From Desulfoluna limicola (GTDB lineage: Bacteria > Desulfobacterota > Desulfobacteria > Desulfobacterales > Desulfolunaceae), in contig NZ_AP024488.1 in NCBI RefSeq assembly GCF_021654575.1, positions 1,178,001-1,242,000 on the forward strand: a stretch of 64,000 nucleotides of DNA, read 5' to 3'. Made by a program: the position numbers and the translations under genes. A model generated the notes under the pieces. It was not told the DNA's origin. It saw only the letters and a program-made list of their open reading frames with translations, and ran no database searches. Shown here in pieces: positions 55,116 to 63,005 of the stretch (within the stretch, counting starts at the first letter, position 1; every line of letters begins with the position of its first letter).

Positions 55116-55631
55116 TTACCTGACAGAGATGATTTTTTTTGCCACCAGGTCGACCCCCTGGGCGTCCAGGCGGGACTCCACGGCCCACTCAATCCGTGTT
55201 TGCCGGTCACCGATGCTTCGGGTAAAGGCGGCCATGGCGCCGCCGAATTTGGGATCCGGGTTGTTTGTGGCGGGAATGGTGAGCTTGAAGTCGTGGGTCG
55301 ACTCATGGCCGGGGGCGTAAGTCCTCCTGCCTTCAAGCTCGTATTGGTCTCGGTAGACCTCTCGGGTGTGGGTCGTTCGTTTTTTCTCCTCAAAGCGGGT
55401 CGTCACTTCGCTTGCCACAAGGGCCACGGTAAGAACGTTGCCAAGGGTCTCTTTCCTTATCTGCACACCAACCTGTCCCTCGATATCTCCACCCGAATCA
55501 AAGGCGGTCCGTGCCATGACTATTCTTAGGGAACCCTTCAGTTTTCTCAGGACAAAAAGGATGATTATTCCTGCGACCACTGAGACCATAAGGCCTGCAA
55601 CAAGGTATGGCATGAGTGTGTGTCCGGACAT
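55116..55631 (-). CDS. Membrane-anchored arrestin-like domain protein
   Basis: A 171-residue protein: an N-terminal membrane helix (LVAGLMVSVVAGIIILFVLRKL), then a beta-sandwich domain with features of the arrestin/Spo0M fold (FDSGGDIEGQVGVQIRKETLGNVLTVALVA, HDFKLTIPAT, RIEWAVESRLDAQGVDL). The topology would place the domain in the cytoplasm. Function unknown. AAAGGAG lies 8 bases before ATG 55631; the longer frame to 55763 has no site. It ends the minus-strand cluster with the cyclase and FecR genes, though a 407-bp gap with a repeat lies between. Confidence 0.75.
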   Translation of the reverse strand: MSGHTLMPYLVAGLMVSVVAGIIILFVLRKLKGSLRIVMARTAFDSGGDIEGQVGVQIRKETLGNVLTVALVASEVTTRFEEKKRTTHTREVYRDQYELEGRRTYAPGHESTHDFKLTIPATNNPDPKFGGAMAAFTRSIGDRQTRIEWAVESRLDAQGVDLVAKKIISVR

Positions 55632-55896
55632 TTCTGGGCTCCTTTCGGGAGGTGTTTTCGAGGGCTGAACGGCAGAAGGCTTGGGGGCGCCCCTCGCTGA
55701 GGGGTTGCAACCATTATGATCGCTGTTCTTCCGGTGAATACTAATCGTGAACACGAATGTCAACCTGTGTCGGAACCCACACAGGGCTCCCTTGTATGGG
55801 GAATTACGGAGGACGATATGTCATGTTAGGGTAATGTTACAGGTTCGCCTCCACGGGTCGAGCAGCCGGGGAAGATGGCATAAGAAATCGCAGTTG

Positions 55897-56037
55897 GAAA
55901 CCCACGGATGGGGCACGCCAGCGAATGGAATGAGCCCGAGGAGCGAGGGATGGGAACATTCGCGAACCCGTTTTCGAGGTGGCACATCTCGCCGCCGGAA
56001 GGCGTGGTTTTTTCCCGGTCTTTAACCGTAGACGTTT
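55897..56037 (-). repeat. Dispersed element, copy 14 (reverse, partial)
   Basis: ATGAGCCCGAGGAGCGAGG, CATTCGCGAACC, then CGTTTTCGAGGTGGCACATCTCGCCGCCGGAAGGC. The left half is in reverse, touching the stop codon of the cyclase gene. Confidence 0.65.
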
Positions 56038-56038
56038 C

Positions 56039-58261
56039 TTACTTGCTTGTGAGAATGTGGATGCCTTTCCAGCCCGGGCCGGGCGGTGACTCCCTAAACT
56101 CATTGATGCGTTTAAGGTAGAGGGCGTACAAGGGGTCTGGCCTGTTGCCCTGGAGTGTCGTCAGCCATGACCTGGCCTTTTGGAACTCCTGATTCCGGTA
56201 GTGCTCCATGGCCTGGTTAAAGGCGTGGGTTTCGTCTCTGAGAACCGGGTCCGGGGCCCCTTTGCACAGGGGCTCATAAAGTGCCACGGCCTCGGTTTTT
56301 CCCTTGACGCAGACGTTGTCGATGTACCGGCAGAAAAACCGGTCTCCCAGAGCCTCTCTGGTGTGGTGGGAGATGATGATCTGCGCCCCGTAGACCTTGT
56401 TGAGCCCTTCCAGCCGTGAGGCGAGGTTTACGTGGTCGCCCAGCACGGTGTAGTCGAACCGGCTGGCGCTGCCGAAGTTCCCGGCGCTGACGATCCCTGT
56501 GTTGAGTCCGATGCCCGTGAGAACGCTGATCCCGAAGGGTTCCCATTGCTTTGAAAAGTGCTTCAGGGCATCTGTGATCTCAAGGGCGGCGGTGACGGCG
56601 TACTCCGCATGGCTGGGGTTCTCCAGGGGGGTCCCCCATATGGCCATCACGGCATCCCCGATGAATTTATCCACCATGCCCTGATGCTTCATGATGATAT
56701 CGCTGATCACCGTTAGGTATTCATTCATGAAGGTGCCCAGTTGTTCGGAGGGAAGGGTCTCTGAGAGAGTGGTGAAGCCACGGATGTCGCTGAAGAAGAT
56801 GGTGACGTTCTTTTTTTCTACGGAGAGGCTGAGCCTCCTGGGATCCTTGACCAGTTCCATGACCACGGAAGGGGAGACGTAGCGGGAAAAAGCATGCCTG
56901 ATGAACAGTCGCTTTTTCCCCTCATAAAAGTAGTTGGCCATGGTGACGCCAAAGAGAAGGGCGAGCATGGTGAACAGTGAGTAGGAGACACCGACGAGCT
57001 GGTTGTTTTTGAAAAAGACGAGGTAGTCCCCCACCACGATAATAAAAAGAAGAAACAGGGCGGTGAGGCTGCCCACCTGTGGGGACAGATACACAAGGGC
57101 CAGGGTCATGAGGAGTCCGCCTGCGGCAATGATGGTGTAGGTGAGGCCGATCTCCGTGTAGTTCTCGTGGACCATGGGGTCGTTTTTGATGAGGTTGTCG
57201 ATGATGGTGGCGTGCACCTCCACCCCCGGAAAGATGGACGAAAAGGGGGTGGCCACAAAGTCCATGATGCCCGCAGCCGAGGAACCGATAAGGACATATT
57301 TTCCTTTAAGCACGTCGGCTGTGGGGGTGGCCATGACATCTGCGGCCGACAGGTAGGGAAAGGTGTAGGCAGGGCCCCGGTAGTTGACGGTGAGTTGGCC
57401 CATGGCGTCGGTGGGGATGAAGGAGGAGCCCAGGGAGACTCCGAGGAGGGGCCGGGTCTTTGACTCTCCGATAACAGACGCATGGAGGGTGGCTTGTTGA
57501 CGTCCCTTTGACAGACGCATCATTTCAAAGGCAAGGGAGGGGTAGGGGATTTGGTCCAGGGCGATGAAAAGGGGGGCCTTTCGCACCGTGCCGCTGGGCG
57601 CTGGAAAGACATTGAAGAACCCTTCGGAGGAGGCTGTGGCAACCTCAGGAATATTGACAACCGCCCGGTAGGCCTGCATGAGGGTGATGTCACGAAACCG
57701 GGTCCCGGCAGGGCGGGTACGGATATGGATGGAGGGGAAGGGAACCTCCGTTTCATTTTTCATGCGATCGGTTTTAAAGAGAAAGGCGTATCCGGCCACC
57801 ATGGTTCCCTTTGCGATCTCATCGCCCAGCATGATGTCGTGATCCAGGGTGGGGTCATTCACCAGCAGGTCCAGCACTCGTTTCTGCGACGGATCTTGAA
57901 AGAAGGTGCTGTATCTGGGAAAAAAAACGGCCGGGGTGGTGCGGTCCCGTTCGGCAAAGACGACGTCAAAGCCTGTGACCAGGGCCCCAGATTCATGGAT
58001 GGCTTGCACGAGGTCTGCGACCATGTCTCGGGGCCAGGGCCACTGGCCATGGGTTCTCAGGCTTTTTTCATCGATGTCCACGATGACCACCGACCCTGCG
58101 TGGGGCTCTGCGCCCCGGATCCGGAACATCTGGTCAAAGATGCGGTTGTCGATGGCCGTGAGAAACTCCGGCTTCTCGTACCCGAACCCGTGCCAGAGAA
58201 CGCATGAAGCGATGATAAGGGTGATCCCCGCCTTGAACGGGGTCCATTTCAAAAGAGCCAT
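56039..58261 (-). CDS. CHASE2-domain adenylate/guanylate cyclase
   Basis: A 740-residue sensor cyclase. After an N-terminal membrane anchor comes a CHASE2 extracytoplasmic domain (about 30-330: VVIVDIDEKSLRTHGQWPWPRD, GFDVVFAERDRT, YVLIGSSAAGIMDF), three membrane helices (about 340-430) and a class III cyclase domain with metal ligands in FFSDIRGFT and FIGDAVMAIWG, plus FDYTVLGDHVNLASRLEGL. It turns ATP or GTP into a cyclic nucleotide in response to an outside signal. It begins 4 bases after the FecR gene stop, so the two are one operon. The C-terminal 70 residues form a TPR-like helix pair. Confidence 0.92.
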   Translation of the reverse strand: MALLKWTPFKAGITLIIASCVLWHGFGYEKPEFLTAIDNRIFDQMFRIRGAEPHAGSVVIVDIDEKSLRTHGQWPWPRDMVADLVQAIHESGALVTGFDVVFAERDRTTPAVFFPRYSTFFQDPSQKRVLDLLVNDPTLDHDIMLGDEIAKGTMVAGYAFLFKTDRMKNETEVPFPSIHIRTRPAGTRFRDITLMQAYRAVVNIPEVATASSEGFFNVFPAPSGTVRKAPLFIALDQIPYPSLAFEMMRLSKGRQQATLHASVIGESKTRPLLGVSLGSSFIPTDAMGQLTVNYRGPAYTFPYLSAADVMATPTADVLKGKYVLIGSSAAGIMDFVATPFSSIFPGVEVHATIIDNLIKNDPMVHENYTEIGLTYTIIAAGGLLMTLALVYLSPQVGSLTALFLLFIIVVGDYLVFFKNNQLVGVSYSLFTMLALLFGVTMANYFYEGKKRLFIRHAFSRYVSPSVVMELVKDPRRLSLSVEKKNVTIFFSDIRGFTTLSETLPSEQLGTFMNEYLTVISDIIMKHQGMVDKFIGDAVMAIWGTPLENPSHAEYAVTAALEITDALKHFSKQWEPFGISVLTGIGLNTGIVSAGNFGSASRFDYTVLGDHVNLASRLEGLNKVYGAQIIISHHTREALGDRFFCRYIDNVCVKGKTEAVALYEPLCKGAPDPVLRDETHAFNQAMEHYRNQEFQKARSWLTTLQGNRPDPLYALYLKRINEFRESPPGPGWKGIHILTSK

Positions 58262-58265
58262 GGAG

Positions 58266-60791
58266 TTATTGTTTGTTTCCCCCGAAGATGCCGATGTATT
58301 CGGTTGTGCTGGATGCATCCACCCCTTGAAAATTTCCGCCGATGGCGTTGGCGTTCGGGCCAAAGAAGGCACCGTTGACCCCTGTGGATGCGCCGTTGAT
58401 GCCGGCTTCAAACCCGGTATTTGTTAACGCTGTGGTCCCGTTGACGTTCAGGTTGATGGCGTTGTCGAAGGAGAGGGTTCCCGTCACAGGATTGGAGGCG
58501 GATCCGAAGGCAATGGATATATCGCATTTTCCTCCGGTGAGTGGCGAAATCATGCTTGTGGTGCCGTCTATTTGAATCCCTTCGGCGATGCCGACGTAGC
58601 GTGCCGACGCGTTTTGGTTTATCAGGCCGTCGATGACGCTTGGCAGTGTGCGTTCCCCGGCAATCCAGAGGGACCCCGGGTTGTGAAGGTGGTAGTCCTT
58701 GCCGGTTCCGGGGTCAACATACGCCACTTCCCAATACCCCCACTGCACATGCTCTGAGAATTGTTGGCCGGGAATGGGCGTAGTGGTCTCATCCTGCAGG
58801 GGGGCTGTGATGAGGAAGTTGCCGTAGGGCTTGAGGGTGTTGATATTGGCTGAGCCATCGGTGCCATCTCCCAGGTAGGCGGCAAAGTGGTCCTCCAGCA
58901 CAAAGGCGGACTGTCCGTTGGATCCAATGGTGACATTGAGGGTTCCGGCACTGTCGACGACGTCTGTCGCTGTGAGGGAGCCGGTGACGGTTCCCGTGTC
59001 ACGATTAAGGACGATGGACACCTGGGAGGCCGTGCTGTTCAGAAAGACACTTCGCCCTTGCCCCGGGTTCGCCATGTCCTCTGAAACGCCTGTTAAAAAA
59101 CCGTTAAAAGTAAGGGTCCCGGTTGGGGACGTTGGGTCGTCGGTGTTCGGGTCACGCATGGCGGCCCCGACGACCTGAAAGCTGCCGGTGGTCTGGGATT
59201 GATCTTGGATGTTCACAAGGGTGCCAAGGGAGGTGAACCCAAGCCCCTGGGTATCGGAACCGTAGAATGTCCCGGAGGTTCCGGTGATATTGCCCCATTC
59301 GATAATGCCCGTCGTCGAGTCGCCCGGGTCAAAGGATGGCCCGATCATATAGGCACTGGAAATATCGGTTCCGGAGATGCGTCCGAACATCGCGGGGCCT
59401 TTTCCCTCCCCGCCGCTGGTCTCATCGAAGTGTGCGATGTACGTTCCCGTCTTCCAGTTGATTTCCATCATGTATTTTCCGAAATGAATCATGTCCCCCG
59501 GAGTCGTTGAGGCGCTGGAGTTTTCCATGGCCAGCATGTTGCCGAAGAAAAAATCAACGCCGTCCGAAGGGGTCGTGGTGGCGGAAATTCCGGCGAAACC
59601 CAGCTCGTACTCGGTGGGTCCGGGTACGGTGAAGATGGAGAACTCTCCGGACGGGGAGGACTGCACCCTGCGGGTGATGCCCTCATACGTTGATTGGGAG
59701 ACGGTGAAGCCGGTGTAGGGGGCATCAGGGGTGAAGTCTGGAATGGCATAGGAAAAGGGGGAGGCGGTGCCGTCGCTGTTTGTAATGGTACCGGAGACCA
59801 CTCCGTCTGTATTGAGTGCGGTAATTGTGCCTTGTATGTAGGAGGAGACCTCACCCGTGGTGGTTGTGAGTGCGGCGGCTCCTTTTCCCGACAACGGCAC
59901 GATGAGGGCCGGAGGGGGAATAACAAGGGGGGGATCGGGGATTTCTGTCAGGACCTCTTCAAGGGGGATCAGATCCATGAGGGGGGGCTCTGCCACTCCC
60001 TCATCGTCCATTCCTGAATAGTCGCTGAAGGCCTCATCAGTGCTTTCAGCCTCCTCAGTTTCTGCGGAAAAGTCCTCCGAGGCGCTGTTCCCATCTTCAT
60101 CACCCTGATCGTCCGGGGGGGCGCCGTTGGGGTCGCCTTCGTCCGATTCCATGGCATCGGTCCCGGCGAGCTCTTCGTCCATGTCTGATATTTCTTCACT
60201 GCTGAATCGGGAGGGCCTGGCTGGTTTCTCGGCCCAGGCAGCCACCCGGGTGCCGAATCCGGGGGTGGTGATGGGTATCAGGCCCGTGTCGTTGATGATG
60301 TTGATGCCCTTGCCCCCTTGAAGCATGACACTGAGCACCCCGTTTCGGAACCTGCCCCGGTAGAGGGACCCGCGGATGCCGATGGTTGCCACAGGTGTTT
60401 CGGTTTTGAATGTCTCCGGAGAGGCATTTGTGATGGCACCGCCCAGCACCCGGAAAACACCTTCCTTCACCTCGTGGGTGAAAGCCCCTTTTTTGGTCTC
60501 TTCGTTCCATCGGTACTCCTTGAGGTGGAGGGTGGAGGCCACCCCCAAGGTAATGATGGTGTTGTCCTTGAAACGGATCTGGATCCGGCTTCGCTTTTCT
60601 GTCTTGATCACGTCGTCCTGAAAGACGGGGCTCTTGATGGTCAAAGCGCGGGTTTCGCCCTGAAGGTCCGCATGCACCGGTCCCCGCATGGCCACCACCT
60701 GTCCGATCTCCGCCATCATGGCGGCATGTGCCGTGGTAACCAGGTTGATCAGTACAAGGCCGATGAAAAAGAACAGCAGACGAAGGCTCAT
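58266..60791 (-). CDS. FecR-domain protein with TbpB-like C-terminal barrel (candidate T11SS cargo)
   Basis: An 841-residue exported protein with a signal peptide cut after TTAHA. A FecR domain follows (about 30-190: TIITLGVASTLHLKEYRW, VATIGIRGSLYRGRF), then an acidic linker (about 205-285, rich in D/E/S) and a long beta-rich region. The end (GVNGAFFGPNANAIGGNFQG ... YIGIFGGNKQ) looks like the terminal barrel of transferrin-binding protein B, in which GxFYGPxAxExGG and a final VFGxKxQ are hallmarks. That C-terminal barrel is the feature recognised by Slam/type XI translocons. There is no lipobox. AGGAGG lies 5 bases before the ATG. A Slam-like gene is upstream and a CHASE2 cyclase is coupled downstream. 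Confidence 0.85.
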   Translation of the reverse strand: MSLRLLFFFIGLVLINLVTTAHAAMMAEIGQVVAMRGPVHADLQGETRALTIKSPVFQDDVIKTEKRSRIQIRFKDNTIITLGVASTLHLKEYRWNEETKKGAFTHEVKEGVFRVLGGAITNASPETFKTETPVATIGIRGSLYRGRFRNGVLSVMLQGGKGINIINDTGLIPITTPGFGTRVAAWAEKPARPSRFSSEEISDMDEELAGTDAMESDEGDPNGAPPDDQGDEDGNSASEDFSAETEEAESTDEAFSDYSGMDDEGVAEPPLMDLIPLEEVLTEIPDPPLVIPPPALIVPLSGKGAAALTTTTGEVSSYIQGTITALNTDGVVSGTITNSDGTASPFSYAIPDFTPDAPYTGFTVSQSTYEGITRRVQSSPSGEFSIFTVPGPTEYELGFAGISATTTPSDGVDFFFGNMLAMENSSASTTPGDMIHFGKYMMEINWKTGTYIAHFDETSGGEGKGPAMFGRISGTDISSAYMIGPSFDPGDSTTGIIEWGNITGTSGTFYGSDTQGLGFTSLGTLVNIQDQSQTTGSFQVVGAAMRDPNTDDPTSPTGTLTFNGFLTGVSEDMANPGQGRSVFLNSTASQVSIVLNRDTGTVTGSLTATDVVDSAGTLNVTIGSNGQSAFVLEDHFAAYLGDGTDGSANINTLKPYGNFLITAPLQDETTTPIPGQQFSEHVQWGYWEVAYVDPGTGKDYHLHNPGSLWIAGERTLPSVIDGLINQNASARYVGIAEGIQIDGTTSMISPLTGGKCDISIAFGSASNPVTGTLSFDNAINLNVNGTTALTNTGFEAGINGASTGVNGAFFGPNANAIGGNFQGVDASSTTEYIGIFGGNKQ

Positions 60792-60802
60792 GGGATCCTC
60801 CT

Positions 60803-60862
60803 GCGAATGCTCCGGGCTGCGTTCCATGCCCTTTGCAATCGTTTACGGGCTTTGCCCGTGAA
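60803..60862 (+). repeat. Second repeat family, fragment in the FecR leader
   Basis: TGCGAATGCTCCGGGCTGCGTTCC, then TTTACGGGCTTTGCCCGTGA, the two ends of the second family with a shortened middle. It lies directly upstream of the FecR ribosome binding site. Confidence 0.5.
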
Positions 60863-60890
60863 GAATGGGTTGGTCTATCAACTACCTTAA

Positions 60891-61132
60891 GTAACTATTC
60901 AGCTATGCCTCCGGCGGGTCGCTTTTTGAAAAAAGCTCCGCAAAAACTTTTCGGTTGTGATTCCCTTAGCTCCGCAGGGGCTAAGGGAATCACAGACTTG
61001 TTAAGCCCAAACTGTATGGATTGCGGACATCGGCGATACAATCGAAACTGCGCTCAAAACCTGTTTGTCAAACTTTTCAATCGTTTGGCTCCCGGCAGGG
61101 CCGCCGGAGGCGATTTTAAGCTGAATCGTTTC
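60891..61132 (+). repeat. Dispersed element, copy 15 with inserted hairpin
   Basis: Ends GTAACTATTCAGCT (60891-60904) and AGCTGAATCGTTTC (61119-61132) are well kept. The inside is partly replaced by the TTTTTGAAAAAAGC word also found at 32840 and by a 14-bp perfect hairpin, GTGATTCCCTTAGC/GCTAAGGGAATCAC (60957-60993). The right arm GGCTCCCGGCAGGGCCGCCGGAGGC is normal. Confidence 0.8.
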
Positions 61133-61192
61133 CGACCTTAATGTGCAGCACGAAGGGCTCTTCATGTTTCCACGGGCGCAGCATGTGCGGAC

Positions 61193-62524
61193 CTAAAACA
61201 TCAGGGTGCCGGAGAAGGTGATACGGTTCTGCTCGTAGTCGTAGAGGTCGATGGAGGAGTGGGTTTTGGCCCAGGTGTGCTCAAGGCCTGTGGAGAACAG
61301 TCGCTTTGTGTTGTGTGATATCCAGAGGTCTTTGGACAGACCGGTTGTGATGCTCATGAGACGGTCTTTTCGTTTTTCATCGAAGAGGCTGTAGACCGCT
61401 TTGTAATGGGAATAGCTGTACCGTCCGGAGAGGCGCACCGTGACAGCCGCCGGAAAGGTCCAGGCGGCGCCGGGAATGGCCTCCACCCGGTGAAGGTCGT
61501 ACTCGTCGTTGTCCGCGTCTTCGTATTCGTAGCGGAGACCGACGAAACAGCTCAGCCGTTTCATGCTGTAGACCGGTTGCACAGCGAGGAGGGCATCCCA
61601 GGAATCCCGGGCGTCGTCTTCAAAGTCCCGCAGCTCAAAGCGGGTGGTGACGGTATACCCCAGCTGAGGGTAGAGGGGGTGGTTTACTGAGAGCGAGAGG
61701 TGAGCCGAGTCCAGGTACTTTTCGTAGTGGCGTTCCAGGTGGTTGGCGCCAAAGGCAGAGGTGAGGGTGACGGTGTTCAGGCTATAGCCCGGTCCGGTCT
61801 GGATGCTGACGAAGTTGATGCTCTCCGAACTCTGGGTGTCGTACCAGACGTTGTAGTTCATGAGGGAGGTGTCCCAGAAGAGACGGCCGGCATCGGTTTT
61901 GTACCGGTGGCCGAGCTGCAGAAAACTGCCTCCAAACCAGTCGTCATCCTTTTCTTCCAGTGTAAACGGGAAACCAGGCAGGACAGGAATGTCGATGACG
62001 CGGTCGTCAGGAAGTACCTTCGGGTTGTCATCCCACCCGACGAACCCCCGGAGTATGCCTGAGATAAAATGGGCCTGCTGCAACCTGTTGGCCGCTTCCA
62101 CATAGCGTTTGATGTTTTCACGGACAGCCTCAGGAGGGGAGGACTCCATGACCTCAAGAAAGTGCATTTTTGCGTTTTCGTAGTCGCCGAGTCTCATCAG
62201 GGCGCGGCCGAGTTCCAGGCGCACGCGGTGGGTATCGGGGGCTTCTATCAGCATGCGATCATAAATCATGACCGCCTCTTCGTACATCCCCTGTTCAAAA
62301 GCGGAGCGCCCAAGCATAAAGTTGACGGCCGGGTCCCGGGGATTTTCAATAAAGAGGCGGTTGAACGTGTCATAGGCCTCACCGACACGTCCCTCGTCAA
62401 ATGCCTTCTTTCCTGCATCAAAGAGGCCCTGGTACACCTCCTGCGTCATGGCGGGGGCCAGGATGGGCCAGGACATCATAAGAAGGCAAAAGGCGAAGAG
62501 GCAGGTAGAGCGTGGCATGTTCAT
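61193..62524 (-). CDS. Slam/DUF560-like outer-membrane protein with TPR domain (candidate T11SS translocon)
   Basis: A 443-residue protein: a signal peptide (FAFCLLMMSWPILAPAM), three TPR repeats (about 25-135), then a beta-barrel of about 300 residues made of alternating strands and ending in a terminal phenylalanine (ITFSGTLMF), the usual outer-membrane assembly signal. The bridge segment HRVRLELGRALMRLGDYENA ... SSPPEAVRENIKRYVEAAN is the recognisable Slam signature. Slam proteins move TbpB-type cargo across the outer membrane. The downstream FecR gene encodes such a cargo barrel, 400 bp away across a repeat. The ATG at 62524 opens the signal peptide. Confidence 0.85.
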   Translation of the reverse strand: MNMPRSTCLFAFCLLMMSWPILAPAMTQEVYQGLFDAGKKAFDEGRVGEAYDTFNRLFIENPRDPAVNFMLGRSAFEQGMYEEAVMIYDRMLIEAPDTHRVRLELGRALMRLGDYENAKMHFLEVMESSPPEAVRENIKRYVEAANRLQQAHFISGILRGFVGWDDNPKVLPDDRVIDIPVLPGFPFTLEEKDDDWFGGSFLQLGHRYKTDAGRLFWDTSLMNYNVWYDTQSSESINFVSIQTGPGYSLNTVTLTSAFGANHLERHYEKYLDSAHLSLSVNHPLYPQLGYTVTTRFELRDFEDDARDSWDALLAVQPVYSMKRLSCFVGLRYEYEDADNDEYDLHRVEAIPGAAWTFPAAVTVRLSGRYSYSHYKAVYSLFDEKRKDRLMSITTGLSKDLWISHNTKRLFSTGLEHTWAKTHSSIDLYDYEQNRITFSGTLMF

Positions 62525-62744
62525 AGGGCATCGTTTCCGTTGGGAGCCAGATATGAAAAAACAAGGGATTGACGAAAATGCGTGACGTGTGGAACCAGGC
62601 TCAGGGGAGGGTGTGATGGAATGCGAAAAGAGATGACTGATCAATGGGGTGTAAAGGCATTTTCCCATAAAAACAGTGGGGTGTCCAGTCGGACATGGGC
62701 CCGCAGTGATCATGACCTGCCGCAGGCGCACTGAGGGAAACGAA

Positions 62745-62938
62745 AAATATGCCTCCTCTGGTCAAAGTGAGCCTCCCGCGGCAAGGTGAGCCACCTTGAA
62801 AGCGGGGTGCGAATGCGTTTTGTCCCTCGTTCCTCGGGGCAAATCACATTCGCCTTTGATTCTAGTGTGAACCTGACGTCAGGGACTGAACCTGATTGTC
62901 AAACGGTTGATCCGCTTATTTAAAACTGAATGGTTACC
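62745..62938 (+). repeat. Dispersed element, copy 16
   Basis: GAGCCTCCCGCGGCAAGGTGAGCCACCTTGAAAGC, TGTCCCTCGTTCCTCGGGGCAAATCACATTCGCC, and right terminus AAACTGAATGGTTACC. The right GC arm is missing, so it is internally deleted. Confidence 0.7.
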
Positions 62939-62945
62939 CGAGAAC

Positions 62946-62983
62946 AAAAAAGGCGGCATCCGAGTTTTCGGGTGCCGCCTTTG
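62946..62983 (-). terminator. Intrinsic terminator of ilvE
   Basis: AAAGGCGGCATCCGA pairs with TCGGGTGCCGCCTTT around a short loop; on the minus strand it is followed by a T run. It lies 22 bp after the ilvE stop. Confidence 0.85.
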
Positions 62984-63005
62984 CATGTTCCGTCTGAGTG
63001 CTCTC

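Noticed and set aside
905..62938. Recurrent short palindromic repeats considered as a CRISPR array
   Set aside because: Copies are kilobases apart, not regularly spaced, and no cas gene is present.
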